From: Phaeocystidibacter sp965659725
GTDB lineage: Bacteria > Bacteroidota > Bacteroidia > Flavobacteriales > Schleiferiaceae
Length of the DNA stretch: 64,000 bases
Reading direction: 5' to 3'
Assembly (NCBI GenBank): GCA_965659725.1
Contig: CBFHXG010000003.1
Span: forward strand, 47,846-111,845
Shown here: piece after piece, positions 1-8,550 of the stretch
Layout: each line of letters opens with the position of its first letter
Position numbering within the stretch: the stretch's first letter is position 1
Program-made: the position numbers and the translations under genes
The notes under the pieces: model-generated
What the model was told of the DNA's origin: nothing
The model's input: the letters and a program-made list of their open reading frames with translations, nothing else
The model's database searches: none

Positions 1-956
1 AAATGCGTCCTTATGGTCGTTTTGCACGTCCGGATGACAAGCCAAAATCAATTTTCATTTCTGCGATGAACACCAATCCGTTGGCGCCAGATATGAATTT
101 TGTGGTGAGCGGTTTGGAAGAGGAATTCCAAACAGGTTTGGATGCGCTAGCGAAGCTTACAGAAGGAAAGATCCATCTTTCATTGGAAGCGGGTGTAACG
201 CCTAGTCCGGTTTACGCCAATGCCAAGGGAGTTGATCTTCACTACTTCGAAGGTCCGCATCCAGCGGGTAATGTAGGTACACAGATCCACCGCATCGATC
301 CTCTTAATAAGGGTGAAGTGGTTTGGACCATGCGTCCTCAAGATGTTATCGTTCTTGGACGTTTGTTCAAGGAAGGTAAGTATCGTCCGGAGCGTGTTGT
401 GGCCCTAACTGGCTCGGAGGTAGAACAGCCTCAATATTACAGATTGACTTCAGGCGCATCTTTGACCGCTCTAATTGGTTCGGGTATCAAGGGTGAGAAC
501 AACCGATATATCACGGGTAACGTACTTACAGGCAGGAATGCTGGTAAGGAAGGTTACTTGGGTTACAACGACGAGCAGTTGACGGTTATCCCGGAAGGTG
601 ATGAAACGGAATTCTTGGGTTGGGTCCTTCCTGGCTTTGGCAAGTTCTCGCTTTCTAGGACCTTCTTTAGCTGGTTGACACCAAATAAGAAATTCAAACT
701 GAACACCAACATGCATGGCGAAGAGCGTGCATTCGTGGTAACTGGTCAATACGAACAAGTCTTCCCATTTGATATTTACCCTCAGCAGCTCATCAAGGCC
801 ATCATGGTTCGCGATATCGAGTTGATGGAGAACTTGGGTATCTACGAAGTGACAGAAGAGGATTTTGCCCTTCCGGAAGTGATTTGTACTTCCAAGATGC
901 CATTGCAGGAAACAGTTCGCGAGGGATTGGATTTCATGTATAAGGAATTGGTTTAA
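1..956 (+). CDS. nqrA: Na+-translocating NADH:quinone reductase subunit A (5' truncated)
   Basis: This is the C-terminal 317 or so residues of NqrA. The frame is open to the window edge, so the ATG at position 3 is probably internal; family members are near 450 residues. NqrA is the large cytoplasmic-side subunit that takes part in quinone binding in the Na+-NQR complex. Recognition rests on family resemblance (for example the RIDPLNKGEVVW and RDIELMENLGIYEV stretches) and on being followed after 12 bases by nqrB in the standard A-B-C-D-E-F order. Promoter and N-terminus lie outside the window. Confidence 0.95.
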   Translation, partial: MRPYGRFARPDDKPKSIFISAMNTNPLAPDMNFVVSGLEEEFQTGLDALAKLTEGKIHLSLEAGVTPSPVYANAKGVDLHYFEGPHPAGNVGTQIHRIDPLNKGEVVWTMRPQDVIVLGRLFKEGKYRPERVVALTGSEVEQPQYYRLTSGASLTALIGSGIKGENNRYITGNVLTGRNAGKEGYLGYNDEQLTVIPEGDETEFLGWVLPGFGKFSLSRTFFSWLTPNKKFKLNTNMHGEERAFVVTGQYEQVFPFDIYPQQLIKAIMVRDIELMENLGIYEVTEEDFALPEVICTSKMPLQETVREGLDFMYKELV

Positions 957-968
957 TGCTGTAGAATT

Positions 969-2174
969 ATGAAGTTCATTCAAAACCTTCTAGACAAAGC
1001 GCGTCCAGCGGTAACCACCGGCAAGTTGAAGCCACTTTATCCGTTGCACAACGCGATCGAAACTTTGATGTTCGTGCCTGCTCACACTACCCATAGTGGA
1101 GCGCACGTTCGTGATAGCATCGACCTTAAGCGTACGATGTTTACCGTGATCATCGCATTGATCCCGGCCCTACTTTTTGGCATGTGGAATACAGGTTACT
1201 GGCACCACGTTGCAACCGGTGAAGCAGCTACTGCTACTTTGATGGACAATGTCCTTTATGGTGCGGGCAAGTTGCTACCAATGATCATTGTTACTTACAC
1301 CTTCGGTTTGGGAGTGGAGATCCTTTTCTCTTACCTCCGTAAGCACCCGGTAAACGAGGGCTTCCTTGTTTCGGGTATGCTTATTCCGTTGATCATGCCG
1401 GCCGACATTCCATTGTGGATGGTGGCTGTATCTACTGTATTCGCCGTATTGATCGGTAAGGAAGTATTTGGTGGTACAGGTATGAATATCCTAAACCCTG
1501 CACTTACTGCACGTGCCTTTGCCTTCTTTGCTTATCCGTCTTGGATGAGTGGTGATAAGGTATGGATCGGTGGTATGAAGGCCGGTGAAGCTGTTGACGG
1601 TTTCTCTGGAGCTACTGCCTTGGGACAGTTTGCTGCTGGTGATGTAACTCCACAAGTTGGGGAGCACGCACTTTCTCCGATGGATGCATTCCTTGGTTTC
1701 ATTCCTGGTTCGATGGGCGAAACGAGCGCATTGTTGATCTTGATCGGTGGTCTTTACCTTATCTATACGGGTATTGGTAGCTGGAAGATCATGTTGAGTG
1801 GTGTAATTGGAGCGATCGTGATGGGATTGGTATTCAATGCGGTTGCTCCGTATGCTATCAGCCCAGAACAGCAGGCATTCATGGGTATTCCATTCTACTA
1901 CCATTTGATCTACGGAAGTTTTGCTTTCGGTATCGTTTTCATGGCTACAGATCCTGTATCTGCGGCACAAACGGACCGTGGTAAATGGATCTATGGATTC
2001 TTGGTAGGTATCTTCTGTATCATGATCCGAGTATTCAACCCTGCCTATCCGGAAGGGGTGATGTTGGCTATCTTGTTCATGAACGTGATGGCTCCATTGA
2101 TCGACCACTACGTGGTTCAGGCGAATGTGAAAAAGCGCAAGAAACGCGCTCAACTAGCTACGGCAAAATCATAA
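969..2174 (+). CDS. nqrB: Na+-NQR subunit B, covalent FMN carrier
   Basis: NqrB (401 aa) is an integral membrane subunit that carries FMN bound covalently through a phosphoester to a threonine and helps form the Na+ path. About ten hydrophobic segments begin near residue 56. The flavinylation motif SGAT is seen at residues 213-216 (FSGATALGQ), making T216 the expected attachment site. The C-terminus is basic (KKRKKRAQ). The start lies 12 bases after nqrA and nqrC begins 4 bases after the stop, so expression is as one operon. Flavin attachment needs ApbE, encoded at 8551-9555. Confidence 0.97.
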   Translation: MKFIQNLLDKARPAVTTGKLKPLYPLHNAIETLMFVPAHTTHSGAHVRDSIDLKRTMFTVIIALIPALLFGMWNTGYWHHVATGEAATATLMDNVLYGAGKLLPMIIVTYTFGLGVEILFSYLRKHPVNEGFLVSGMLIPLIMPADIPLWMVAVSTVFAVLIGKEVFGGTGMNILNPALTARAFAFFAYPSWMSGDKVWIGGMKAGEAVDGFSGATALGQFAAGDVTPQVGEHALSPMDAFLGFIPGSMGETSALLILIGGLYLIYTGIGSWKIMLSGVIGAIVMGLVFNAVAPYAISPEQQAFMGIPFYYHLIYGSFAFGIVFMATDPVSAAQTDRGKWIYGFLVGIFCIMIRVFNPAYPEGVMLAILFMNVMAPLIDHYVVQANVKKRKKRAQLATAKS

Positions 2175-2178
2175 AGAA

Positions 2179-2892
2179 ATGGACGTAAACAGTAACAAGT
2201 ATACCTACGTATTCGCCTTGATCATGGTGATCGTAGTTGCTGCGCTTCTTTCGGGAACCAGCATTGCGCTGAAAGAGCGTCAAGAGGCGAACGTACGCCA
2301 GGAGAAGCAGCAAGACATCTTGAAGTCGATCGGTGTTATCCTAGATCGTCCAGAGGCGGAAGCTCAGTTCGATAACTATATCAAGGAAAGATTGGTTATC
2401 AAGAACGGTTCTCCTGTAGAATCTGAGGTTGGTGCCTTTGATATCAAAATGGCCGATGCCGTTGCTAAGTCGGTTGAAGAACGTGAAGTTCCTCTTTACG
2501 TTGCTGAGAAAGACGGTAGCACATATTACATCGTTCCACTTCGCGGCAAGGGTCTTTGGGGTCCTATCTGGGGTTACATTTCCCTTGAAGAAGATGGAAG
2601 CACGGTATACGGTGCAACATTTGGTCACAAGGGTGAAACTCCTGGTCTTGGTGCCGAGATTTCTACCAATGAATTTCAGGCGAAATTCGAAGGCAAGCAG
2701 ATCATGGAAGGAAGCGAGTTCGTTTCTGTTGCTGTGATCAAGGGCAACCCTGAAGGTGAGCATGAGGTAGATGGAATTTCGGGTGGTACGATCACTTCTG
2801 ATGGGGTGGATGCCATGTTGGAAGGGTGCCTCAAGCCATACATCGAATACTTCAACAGTTCAAACCGCGCAACCGCGCTCAACGCACAGTAA
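2179..2892 (+). CDS. nqrC: Na+-NQR subunit C, covalent FMN carrier
   Basis: NqrC (237 aa) has one N-terminal membrane anchor (residues about 9-29) and a periplasmic FMN-binding domain. The flavinylation motif SGGT occurs at residues 201-204 (DGISGGTITSDGV), so T204 is the expected FMN-phosphoester site. A GLWGPIWGYI stretch (125-134) is typical of the FMN-binding domain. It sits between nqrB (4-base gap) and nqrD (1-base gap). Both flavinylated subunits keep their acceptor threonine, consistent with a working complex. Confidence 0.97.
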   Translation: MDVNSNKYTYVFALIMVIVVAALLSGTSIALKERQEANVRQEKQQDILKSIGVILDRPEAEAQFDNYIKERLVIKNGSPVESEVGAFDIKMADAVAKSVEEREVPLYVAEKDGSTYYIVPLRGKGLWGPIWGYISLEEDGSTVYGATFGHKGETPGLGAEISTNEFQAKFEGKQIMEGSEFVSVAVIKGNPEGEHEVDGISGGTITSDGVDAMLEGCLKPYIEYFNSSNRATALNAQ

Positions 2893-2893
2893 T

Positions 2894-3565
2894 ATGAGCA
2901 CAGAAACGCAAGAAGTCGTAAAATCAAAAGAGCCGTTGTTCTCGAAAAAGAACCGCCGCTTGATGACCGATCCGCTCAATGAGGACAACCCGATCACTGT
3001 GCAGGTTTTGGGTATCTGTTCAGCCTTGGCGATCACCGTTAAGCTTGAGCCGGCTATCGTAATGTCCCTCTCCGTATTCTTCGTATTGGGCGTAGGTAAC
3101 GTTGTCATCTCATTGATGCGTAACCTCATTCCGAACCGCATTCGTATCATCGTTCAATTGGTGGTAGTAGCATCATTGGTGATCTTGGTTGACCAAACCT
3201 TGAAGGCCTTCCTATATGATGTGAGTAAGCAATTGTCGGTTTTCGTTGGTTTGATCATTACCAACTGTATCATCATGGGTCGTTTTGAGGCCTTTGCCTT
3301 GGGTAATACACCTTGGAAATCATTCCTTGATGGGGTAGGAAACGCTGCCGGCTATGGTGCGATCCTCGTTATCGTGGCTTTCTTCAGAGAGCTATTTGGT
3401 TCAGGAACCTTGTTTGGTTATCCGTTGTTCGAGAAAATCGGGTTGTACAGCACTGGTTATGAGAATAACGGTATGATGTTGTTGCCTCCAATGGCGCTCA
3501 TCGTTGTGGCGTTGATCATTTGGGTACAGCGCAGCAAGACCAAGTCATTGATCGAAGAAGAATAA
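2894..3565 (+). CDS. nqrD: Na+-NQR subunit D
   Basis: NqrD (223 aa) is a hydrophobic core subunit with about six membrane helices, paired with NqrE across the bilayer; in known structures a 2Fe-2S centre lies between them. I place the start at the ATG at 2894, one base after the nqrC stop. The same frame is open from 2771, but that part lies inside nqrC and would add 41 unrelated residues. The N-terminus MSTETQEVVKSKEPLF is a plausible cytoplasmic tail. A C residue in the TNCIIMGRFEAFA stretch matches the conserved NqrD/RnfE motif. Confidence 0.96.
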   Translation: MSTETQEVVKSKEPLFSKKNRRLMTDPLNEDNPITVQVLGICSALAITVKLEPAIVMSLSVFFVLGVGNVVISLMRNLIPNRIRIIVQLVVVASLVILVDQTLKAFLYDVSKQLSVFVGLIITNCIIMGRFEAFALGNTPWKSFLDGVGNAAGYGAILVIVAFFRELFGSGTLFGYPLFEKIGLYSTGYENNGMMLLPPMALIVVALIIWVQRSKTKSLIEEE

Positions 3566-3588
3566 ACTAGACCCAAAGACACTCTATC

Positions 3589-4206
3589 ATGCAAGAATTA
3601 GCAAGCATCTTTGTAAAGAGCATCTTCGTAGACAACATGATCTTCGCGTACTTCTTGGGTATGTGCTCTTATTTGGCCGTATCTAAGACTGTGAAGACCG
3701 GTGTGGGTCTAGGTGCAGCGGTAATCTTCGTATTAGGTATTACCGTTCCTATCAACTATCTACTTGAGCAGTACGTGCTCCAAAAGGGCGCATTGTCTTG
3801 GTTAGGAGCAGAATTCGCTGAGGTTGACCTTGGCTTCCTGAGCTTCATTATGTTCATCGCGGTTATCGCATCCATCGTACAATTGGTAGAGATGATCGTT
3901 GAGCGTTTTGCTCCGGCTTTGTATTCAGCCCTCGGTATCTTCTTGCCGTTGATCGCTGTAAACTGTTCTATCCTTGGTGGTGCACTCTTCATGCAAGAGC
4001 GTGCATACCCAACAATTGGCCACGCTACGGTGTTTGGTTTAGGTAGTGGAGTAGGTTGGTTCTTGGCGATCGTAGCCATTGCAGCCATCCGTGAGAAAAT
4101 TCGTTACTCAGCAGTTCCGGCTCCACTTCGTGGATTGGGTATCACTTTCGTGATCACCGGCTTGATGGGTATTGCCTTCATGAGCTTCATGGGCATTAAG
4201 TTGTAA
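3589..4206 (+). CDS. nqrE: Na+-NQR subunit E
   Basis: NqrE (205 aa) is a six-helix membrane subunit homologous to NqrD and RnfA. The VNCSILGGALFMQER stretch carries the conserved Cys of the family, which with NqrD forms the intramembrane iron site in solved structures. Length and hydrophobic pattern are normal. It lies 23 bases after nqrD and 22 before nqrF in the nqr operon. Confidence 0.97.
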   Translation: MQELASIFVKSIFVDNMIFAYFLGMCSYLAVSKTVKTGVGLGAAVIFVLGITVPINYLLEQYVLQKGALSWLGAEFAEVDLGFLSFIMFIAVIASIVQLVEMIVERFAPALYSALGIFLPLIAVNCSILGGALFMQERAYPTIGHATVFGLGSGVGWFLAIVAIAAIREKIRYSAVPAPLRGLGITFVITGLMGIAFMSFMGIKL

Positions 4207-4228
4207 CTGATAAGGTAAAGGAATAGAT

Positions 4229-5539
4229 ATGTTTCTAGCAAGTACAACCACGATCATTCTAGCGAGCCTCGCGGCCTTCGCAGTAGTGATCATTCTATTG
4301 GTTTTCGTTTTGCTCACCGCCAAGGCTAAATTGGCACCAAGCGGACCAGTAAGTTTGGATATTAATGGTGAAGAAGTAGAGGTTGAGTCCGGTACTACTT
4401 TGCTATCTACCTTGAGCAACCAAAAGATCTTCCTTCCATCCGCTTGTGGTGGAGGCGGTACTTGCGGTATGTGTAAGTGCCAGGTTCTTGAAGGAGGAGG
4501 CGAAATCCTTCCAACTGAAACAGGTTTCTTCAACCGTAAGCAGATCCAGGAAGATTGGAGATTGGGTTGCCAGGTGAAGGTGAAGAACGATATGAAGATC
4601 AAGGTACCTGAAGAGATCTTCGGTATCAAGAAGTGGGAATGTGAAGTTGTTTCTAACTACAACGTGGCTTCCTTCATCAAAGAATTCGTTGTTAAGCTTC
4701 CTGAAGGTGAGTCATTGGACTTCGAAGCAGGTGGTTATATTCAGGTTGACGTTCCACCAATTGAGGTAGACTTCAGCAAGGATATCGATATTACAGCACA
4801 CCCAGATCTAGGTCGTGATCCGGATGATTTCAAAGGCGAATGGGACAAGTTCGGTCTTTGGGATCTCAAGATGAAGAACGACGAAGAAATCTTCCGTGCC
4901 TACTCAATGGCCAATCACCCTGCAGAGGGTAACATCATTATGCTGAACATCCGTATCGCTACTCCGCCTTGGGATCGCAAGAAGAACCAGTGGATGGATG
5001 TGAATCCAGGTATCTGTTCTTCATTCGTATTCGGTCGCAAGCCAGGTGATAAAGTAACCATCTCAGGTCCTTATGGTGAATTCTTCATCAAGGAAACCGA
5101 TGCAGAGATGTTGTACATCGGTGGTGGTGCAGGTATGGCACCAATGCGTTCACACCTCTTCCACTTGTTCCATACGTTAAAGACCGACCGTAAGGTGAGC
5201 TTCTGGTACGGTGGACGTTCTAAGCGTGAACTCTTCTACTTGGAAGACTTCCGTAACATTGAGAAAGAGTTCCCTAACTTCAAGTTCCACGTAGTTCTAT
5301 CTGAGCCATTGCCAGAAGATAATTGGAACGCGAAAGAGCACATGGAAGATGAAGGTGATGGCTTTACAGGATTTGTACACCAAGCTGTAATCGATAACTA
5401 CCTCACCAAGCACGATGCGCCTGAGGATATCGAGTTCTACTTCTGTGGACCTCCATTGATGAACGCTGCAGTTCTTAAGATGTGTGACGACTTCGGTGTC
5501 CCACCAGAGAACGTAAGCTTCGATGATTTCGGAGGATAA
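4229..5539 (+). CDS. nqrF: Na+-NQR subunit F, NADH dehydrogenase module
   Basis: NqrF (436 aa) oxidises NADH and passes electrons through FAD and a 2Fe-2S cluster. Seen in order: one N-terminal helix (residues 8-30), a ferredoxin domain with cluster ligands C73, C79, C82 and C114, the FAD motif RAYS at 223-226, a GGGAGMAPMRS nucleotide-binding loop, a CGPP motif and a C-terminal aromatic ending in FDDFGG. All expected cofactor residues are present. It is the last gene of the operon; a hairpin with a T-run follows at 5551. Confidence 0.97.
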   Translation: MFLASTTTIILASLAAFAVVIILLVFVLLTAKAKLAPSGPVSLDINGEEVEVESGTTLLSTLSNQKIFLPSACGGGGTCGMCKCQVLEGGGEILPTETGFFNRKQIQEDWRLGCQVKVKNDMKIKVPEEIFGIKKWECEVVSNYNVASFIKEFVVKLPEGESLDFEAGGYIQVDVPPIEVDFSKDIDITAHPDLGRDPDDFKGEWDKFGLWDLKMKNDEEIFRAYSMANHPAEGNIIMLNIRIATPPWDRKKNQWMDVNPGICSSFVFGRKPGDKVTISGPYGEFFIKETDAEMLYIGGGAGMAPMRSHLFHLFHTLKTDRKVSFWYGGRSKRELFYLEDFRNIEKEFPNFKFHVVLSEPLPEDNWNAKEHMEDEGDGFTGFVHQAVIDNYLTKHDAPEDIEFYFCGPPLMNAAVLKMCDDFGVPPENVSFDDFGG

Positions 5540-5550
5540 GAAAGAATAAA

Positions 5551-5577
5551 GGCTGGCTCAATGAGCTGGCCTTTTTT
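5551..5577 (+). terminator. Rho-independent terminator of nqr operon
   Basis: A 9-bp stem (two G-U pairs) formed by GGCTGGCTC and GAGCTGGCC with an AAT loop is followed directly by TTTTTT. It lies 11 bases after the nqrF stop. The opposite strand reads TTTATTCTTT after the stem, so it may also act weakly for the minus-strand gene ending at 5614. Confidence 0.85.
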
Positions 5578-5613
5578 GTCTGCTGTCACTGGTCAATTGT
5601 TAACGACTGGGGT

Positions 5614-6036
5614 TTAGAACAACCTTTTCAGGCGCAAGGCATATTCCACAGGCAGGTAGTGCAATTCAGTGAGTATATCTACCCTTGGAACATTGTCGCT
5701 GGTCCACGGACCATGACCTTGCGCGAGGGCTTCCAATTGCTTTAAACCGCGCTCATCTTCCATGATGGCTAAGGCCACGGCGGCGTCAAATCGTCGGTTT
5801 TCGTTTTCATGATCAAGGCGCTCTACAAGCCAGTTATGGTCAAAATTCCGCAGTCCCGCTTTTACGAATAGGGAAATCAAGAATTCTTGAACGGGAGTGG
5901 ATAAGGCGTATTTGAATGCTTGAGCCTCTCCGTAGTTTTCGATGAGCGCACGTATAGCGGGAACAACGTGTTCGCGTTCGTCGACTTCTGGCAGAATTCG
6001 AAGGATCTTTTCTACTTCTTCTTTGAAGGTTGACAT
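5614..6036 (-). CDS. Hypothetical protein, HEAT-like helical repeat
   Basis: A 140-residue, soluble, helix-rich acidic protein that I do not recognise by name. The segment RRFDAAVALAIMEDERGLKQ looks like a PBS-lyase/HEAT repeat, with a second helical pair near residues 22-60. There is no signal peptide and no catalytic motif. It begins 13 bases after the end of the frame-shifted continuation of the membrane protein upstream, so the two probably form one transcript. Function unknown; a protein-interaction role is only inferred from the repeat-like pattern. Confidence 0.7.
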   Translation of the reverse strand: MSTFKEEVEKILRILPEVDEREHVVPAIRALIENYGEAQAFKYALSTPVQEFLISLFVKAGLRNFDHNWLVERLDHENENRRFDAAVALAIMEDERGLKQLEALAQGHGPWTSDNVPRVDILTELHYLPVEYALRLKRLF

Positions 6037-6049
6037 GGCGTTAATTCAA

Positions 6050-6166
6050 TCAATGCACGATTCGCCCCGCATCTGTCCTCGGTCCATCTCCGATCCATTT
6101 TTGGATGCGGTTTTGGGTAGGAAAGAAGGCAATGAAGCCGGCATAGATGAAGGATAGGTATATCAA
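6050..6166 (-). other. Out-of-frame continuation of the membrane protein
   Basis: Thirty-eight codons in the -1 frame relative to the gene ending at 6163. They encode a fourth membrane helix and the tail PTQNRIQKWIGDGPRTDAGR, then stop. Joining the two parts leaves 13 bases before the next gene, in line with the tight spacing elsewhere in this genome, whereas the short version leaves 126. That makes an intact ancestral gene the likely explanation. Confidence 0.6.
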
Positions 6167-6537
6167 AAAGATAGTGTCCCTGTGAGTAGGAAGGACACAA
6201 TGATGAACAATCCTGCCCCTTCGATGGGTGCTATGCGCACGATGTGGCGCGTCATTACCTGTTGAAAACGGCGGTAATATTCATTCTTGGAAGAAATGGG
6301 CATCGAACGAGCCATCATGATGCTCACAGTATAGGAAATGAGTACGATGGCTGGAACGGTATAAAAGAACATCGAGTGGTCTCGCACTTCAACGTTCGGA
6401 TCCATGGAAAAGAACATGTCATTTGCGTGCAGGTATAACGTAACCAGAAAGAATAGCGTCATACCCATCATGAGGGCGCCGTGAATGATGCGTAGGGTCT
6501 GCGGACCTCCTTGTGTATTTTGTGAGTAGGTGTTCAT
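6163..6537 (-). CDS. Membrane protein, apparently frameshifted before its last helix
   Basis: The open frame gives 124 residues with hydrophobic segments at about 16-37, 58-77 and 108-124, and stops at TGA right in or after the third helix (FLLTGTLSF). In the -1 frame the sequence continues for 38 codons with a further hydrophobic segment (LIYLSFIYAGFIAFF) and a charged tail, ending at 6050. A full product would have about 162 residues and four helices. The break falls at a run of five T (coding strand) at 6165-6169. A one-base deletion, an assembly error or ribosomal slippage could explain it. Function unknown. Confidence 0.65.
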   Translation of the reverse strand: MNTYSQNTQGGPQTLRIIHGALMMGMTLFFLVTLYLHANDMFFSMDPNVEVRDHSMFFYTVPAIVLISYTVSIMMARSMPISSKNEYYRRFQQVMTRHIVRIAPIEGAGLFIIVSFLLTGTLSF

Positions 6538-6630
6538 CGGGAAGGATCAGAGCGTTGAATTAGAGAGAGTTGATTAGCTAAAGTAGAGAAAACACACCAT
6601 TCAAAACAACGGAGTTTGTCGAATGTGAGC

Positions 6631-7179
6631 TCATTTCACCTTCGACGTCATCGTCAGGTTGTCAAAGTACCTTCCATCTCGCTTGAAATAATTCTTGATA
6701 ATACCCCTTTCTTCAAAGCCAAATTTCTGATAGAGTCCGAGCCCCAGTTCATTTTCCGTATACACTTGGAGCCAGATTAATTCGAGGATGGGGCTTGCTG
6801 TGGCCCAATCGATAGCGGTCTGAAGCAATACGGACCCGAGTCCTGTGTTGCGCCATTCTTTGAGCATGCCCATACCAACCATGGCCGTGTGTTCCATGAT
6901 CTTTCGTGGGCTACCCGTGAGGTCAATGTTTCCTATGATCTCACCTTCGAACTCTGCGATCAGCAATAGTGAATTGTGGTTGGTCAGGAATGATTCGATC
7001 CATTTTTCCTCTTCCTGAATGGAATCGATCACCTCATGTTGGAGCCTAGGTATGAAGTCGCTATCGGGAATATATCGTTTCAAGCAGTTGAGCAGATTCT
7101 CTGCATCGGAGATATCGGCTTGTCGGATGGTTACCGATCTACCGTTCTTTAGGGTGCTATGAATGGGTTCAGCGCTCAA
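6631..7179 (-). CDS. GNAT-family N-acetyltransferase
   Basis: A 182-residue protein of the GNAT acetyltransferase superfamily, which moves an acyl group from acyl-CoA to an amine. The acetyl-CoA pyrophosphate loop appears as EWRNTGLGSVLL (R/QxxGxG/A type), and the C-terminal LGLGLYQKFGFEERGIIKNY is the usual GNAT beta-bulge and tail. The N-terminal TIRQADISDAENLL is also typical. The pattern resembles RimJ/RimL- or PhnO-like members, but the substrate cannot be read from sequence. The next gene (7197) lies 17 bases upstream on the same strand. Confidence 0.85.
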   Translation of the reverse strand: MSAEPIHSTLKNGRSVTIRQADISDAENLLNCLKRYIPDSDFIPRLQHEVIDSIQEEEKWIESFLTNHNSLLLIAEFEGEIIGNIDLTGSPRKIMEHTAMVGMGMLKEWRNTGLGSVLLQTAIDWATASPILELIWLQVYTENELGLGLYQKFGFEERGIIKNYFKRDGRYFDNLTMTSKVK

Positions 7180-7196
7180 ATCAGTTTTACTATCAA

Positions 7197-7643
7197 TTAT
7201 ATGATCTCAAGGATGGTGTAATACTCTACCACTCTAACTCTGCAATCTGTGCCTTCAAATGAGCTAATCATCCTATCAAGAAAGTTCGATCCAAACAGGG
7301 TTCCTTGATCGGTCATGACCCGTTGTGATCGAATTCGTATTGGCTGTTCACCTTCACATCCCATGGAATGCTGATACTTTCGCTGTATCACCACCTCGTA
7401 GCTCTCACCCATTTCAAGTTTCTGTGTAGCACCCTCATCAACAACCAGCGGCATTACTCTCAGCAAGTACATATCCTCATAGGGCAGGTAGGTCGAATCC
7501 AAGAGGATGGAGTAGGTCAATTGCTCGCCCTTGCCTTCAACAACTTCGTAAAAACCGTTGAATTTAACAGTGATGGTATCTGTCTGCGCATGCGCGGGAG
7601 AAAGCGCATGCATCATCCATACAAGAGTGAGCCTAAACATCAT
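7197..7643 (-). CDS. Hypothetical secreted protein
   Basis: A 148-residue protein with a short N-terminal hydrophobic stretch ending in SPAHAQ, consistent with a Sec signal cleaved near residue 19. The mature part is beta-rich, has two cysteines (C in HSMGCEGEQ and C in GTDCRVRV) that could form a disulfide, and lacks any recognised catalytic motif. It is probably periplasmic. I do not recognise the family. It sits between a GNAT gene and an NlpE/META lipoprotein on the same strand. Confidence 0.6.
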   Translation of the reverse strand: MMFRLTLVWMMHALSPAHAQTDTITVKFNGFYEVVEGKGEQLTYSILLDSTYLPYEDMYLLRVMPLVVDEGATQKLEMGESYEVVIQRKYQHSMGCEGEQPIRIRSQRVMTDQGTLFGSNFLDRMISSFEGTDCRVRVVEYYTILEII

Positions 7644-7698
7644 TTCGTCCTTGAGTCAATCAATCAATAAGTCCATTAGTCAGAGAATACAACCACCC

Positions 7699-8451
7699 TT
7701 ACCTCTCGATCTCTTCCTCTTTCAACACCACCATGGTTGAATCTCCCTTCATCAAGTGGAGCATGGTCTCTTCTACCTTGTATCCGTCGGTCTCGTTGAG
7801 GGCCAGGAGGAAATCGTTCTCATAAGGGACATTTTGGCAAAGCATCTTGGTAACGGCAATCGGACCAAAACTCAATCCCACATTGGTGAGGTCGTATTTC
7901 CCATTCAAACTATTGCAGCCCGTATTCCCCATGATGCGCGCGTTGTTGTTCATCACGATGAATGCTTCATGAGGCGTTTCACCTACTTCAGCATCTCCAA
8001 CTTTCACGATCTGCCATAGTCGGTTGGCTACCTTATCGTCTTCATCGGCAATGAGGATGTAGAGGTCGGCATCCTCACCGGTGTAAGCCTCACCTTCATC
8101 ATTTAGTTTGGTAATGGAATTTTCACCGATGGAGAAGTGGAATGTCTCACCACCTATAGTAGAAGAGATCTTCGTTCCATCATCATTCCATGAATAACTT
8201 CCCTCTAGGTTTTGATAGTCTTCACTATCTCCTAGGTACATCCACCGTAAGGCAATGGCGTTGTCGCTGGAGATCTCTACCTCAGCAATGGCACCGCTGC
8301 AATCCTCTCCACAGGGTAAAATGCCATGGTACTTTCCGGTAATGTTAGGCATTTCTGCTACTTGGGAGTCTGATGATCCGTTATTTGACGAGTTACACGC
8401 AGTTAGACCAAGGATCAGTGCAAGGGTTAGAAGGTTGATGGTTTTCTTCAT
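7699..8451 (-). CDS. Lipoprotein with NlpE-like and META domains
   Basis: A 250-residue lipoprotein: signal with lipobox LILGLTAC and acylated C19. An NlpE-like N-terminal domain follows (residues about 36-130, GKYHGILPCGEDCSG, with the CxxxC-type cysteine pair of that family). A META/HslJ-like domain then covers about 140-240 (NTGCNSLNGKYD, and LSFGPIAVTKMLC). Proteins of this type are envelope lipoproteins linked to copper or envelope stress; the exact role here is unknown. It is divergent from apbE, with about 100 bases between their starts. Confidence 0.85.
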   Translation of the reverse strand: MKKTINLLTLALILGLTACNSSNNGSSDSQVAEMPNITGKYHGILPCGEDCSGAIAEVEISSDNAIALRWMYLGDSEDYQNLEGSYSWNDDGTKISSTIGGETFHFSIGENSITKLNDEGEAYTGEDADLYILIADEDDKVANRLWQIVKVGDAEVGETPHEAFIVMNNNARIMGNTGCNSLNGKYDLTNVGLSFGPIAVTKMLCQNVPYENDFLLALNETDGYKVEETMLHLMKGDSTMVVLKEEEIER

Positions 8452-8526
8452 GATGAGGTTTGTTCGATTATGGAAGTAAGTTACGAAATACTAGACTTTA
8501 TAAATGAGGGGCTTGCGTGCTCTTTC

Positions 8527-8534
8527 TATCTTTG
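8527..8534 (+). promoter_or_regulatory. Candidate -7 box of apbE promoter
   Basis: TATCTTTG fits the Bacteroidota -7 consensus TAnnTTTG and lies 16 bases before the apbE ATG at 8551. I do not see a clean TTTG -33 box at the expected distance, so only the -7 half is supported. Confidence 0.45.
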
Positions 8535-8550
8535 TGAAAACACTTTCTCC

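Noticed and set aside
471..983. 170-residue minus-strand open frame over nqrA
   Set aside because: Shadow frame of a highly conserved gene; no start context or recognisable domain.
2771..2893. Extended N-terminus for NqrD
   Set aside because: It lies inside nqrC and adds residues not found in the family.
6165..6169. Programmed -1 ribosomal frameshifting as the favoured explanation
   Set aside because: The site is not a classic X XXY YYZ heptamer and I see no clear downstream structure; a simple indel is more likely, so it is kept only as one option.
6012..6200. 62-residue open frame over the end of the membrane gene
   Set aside because: Cys- and Pro-rich with no hydrophobic pattern; the -1 frame extension explains the region better.
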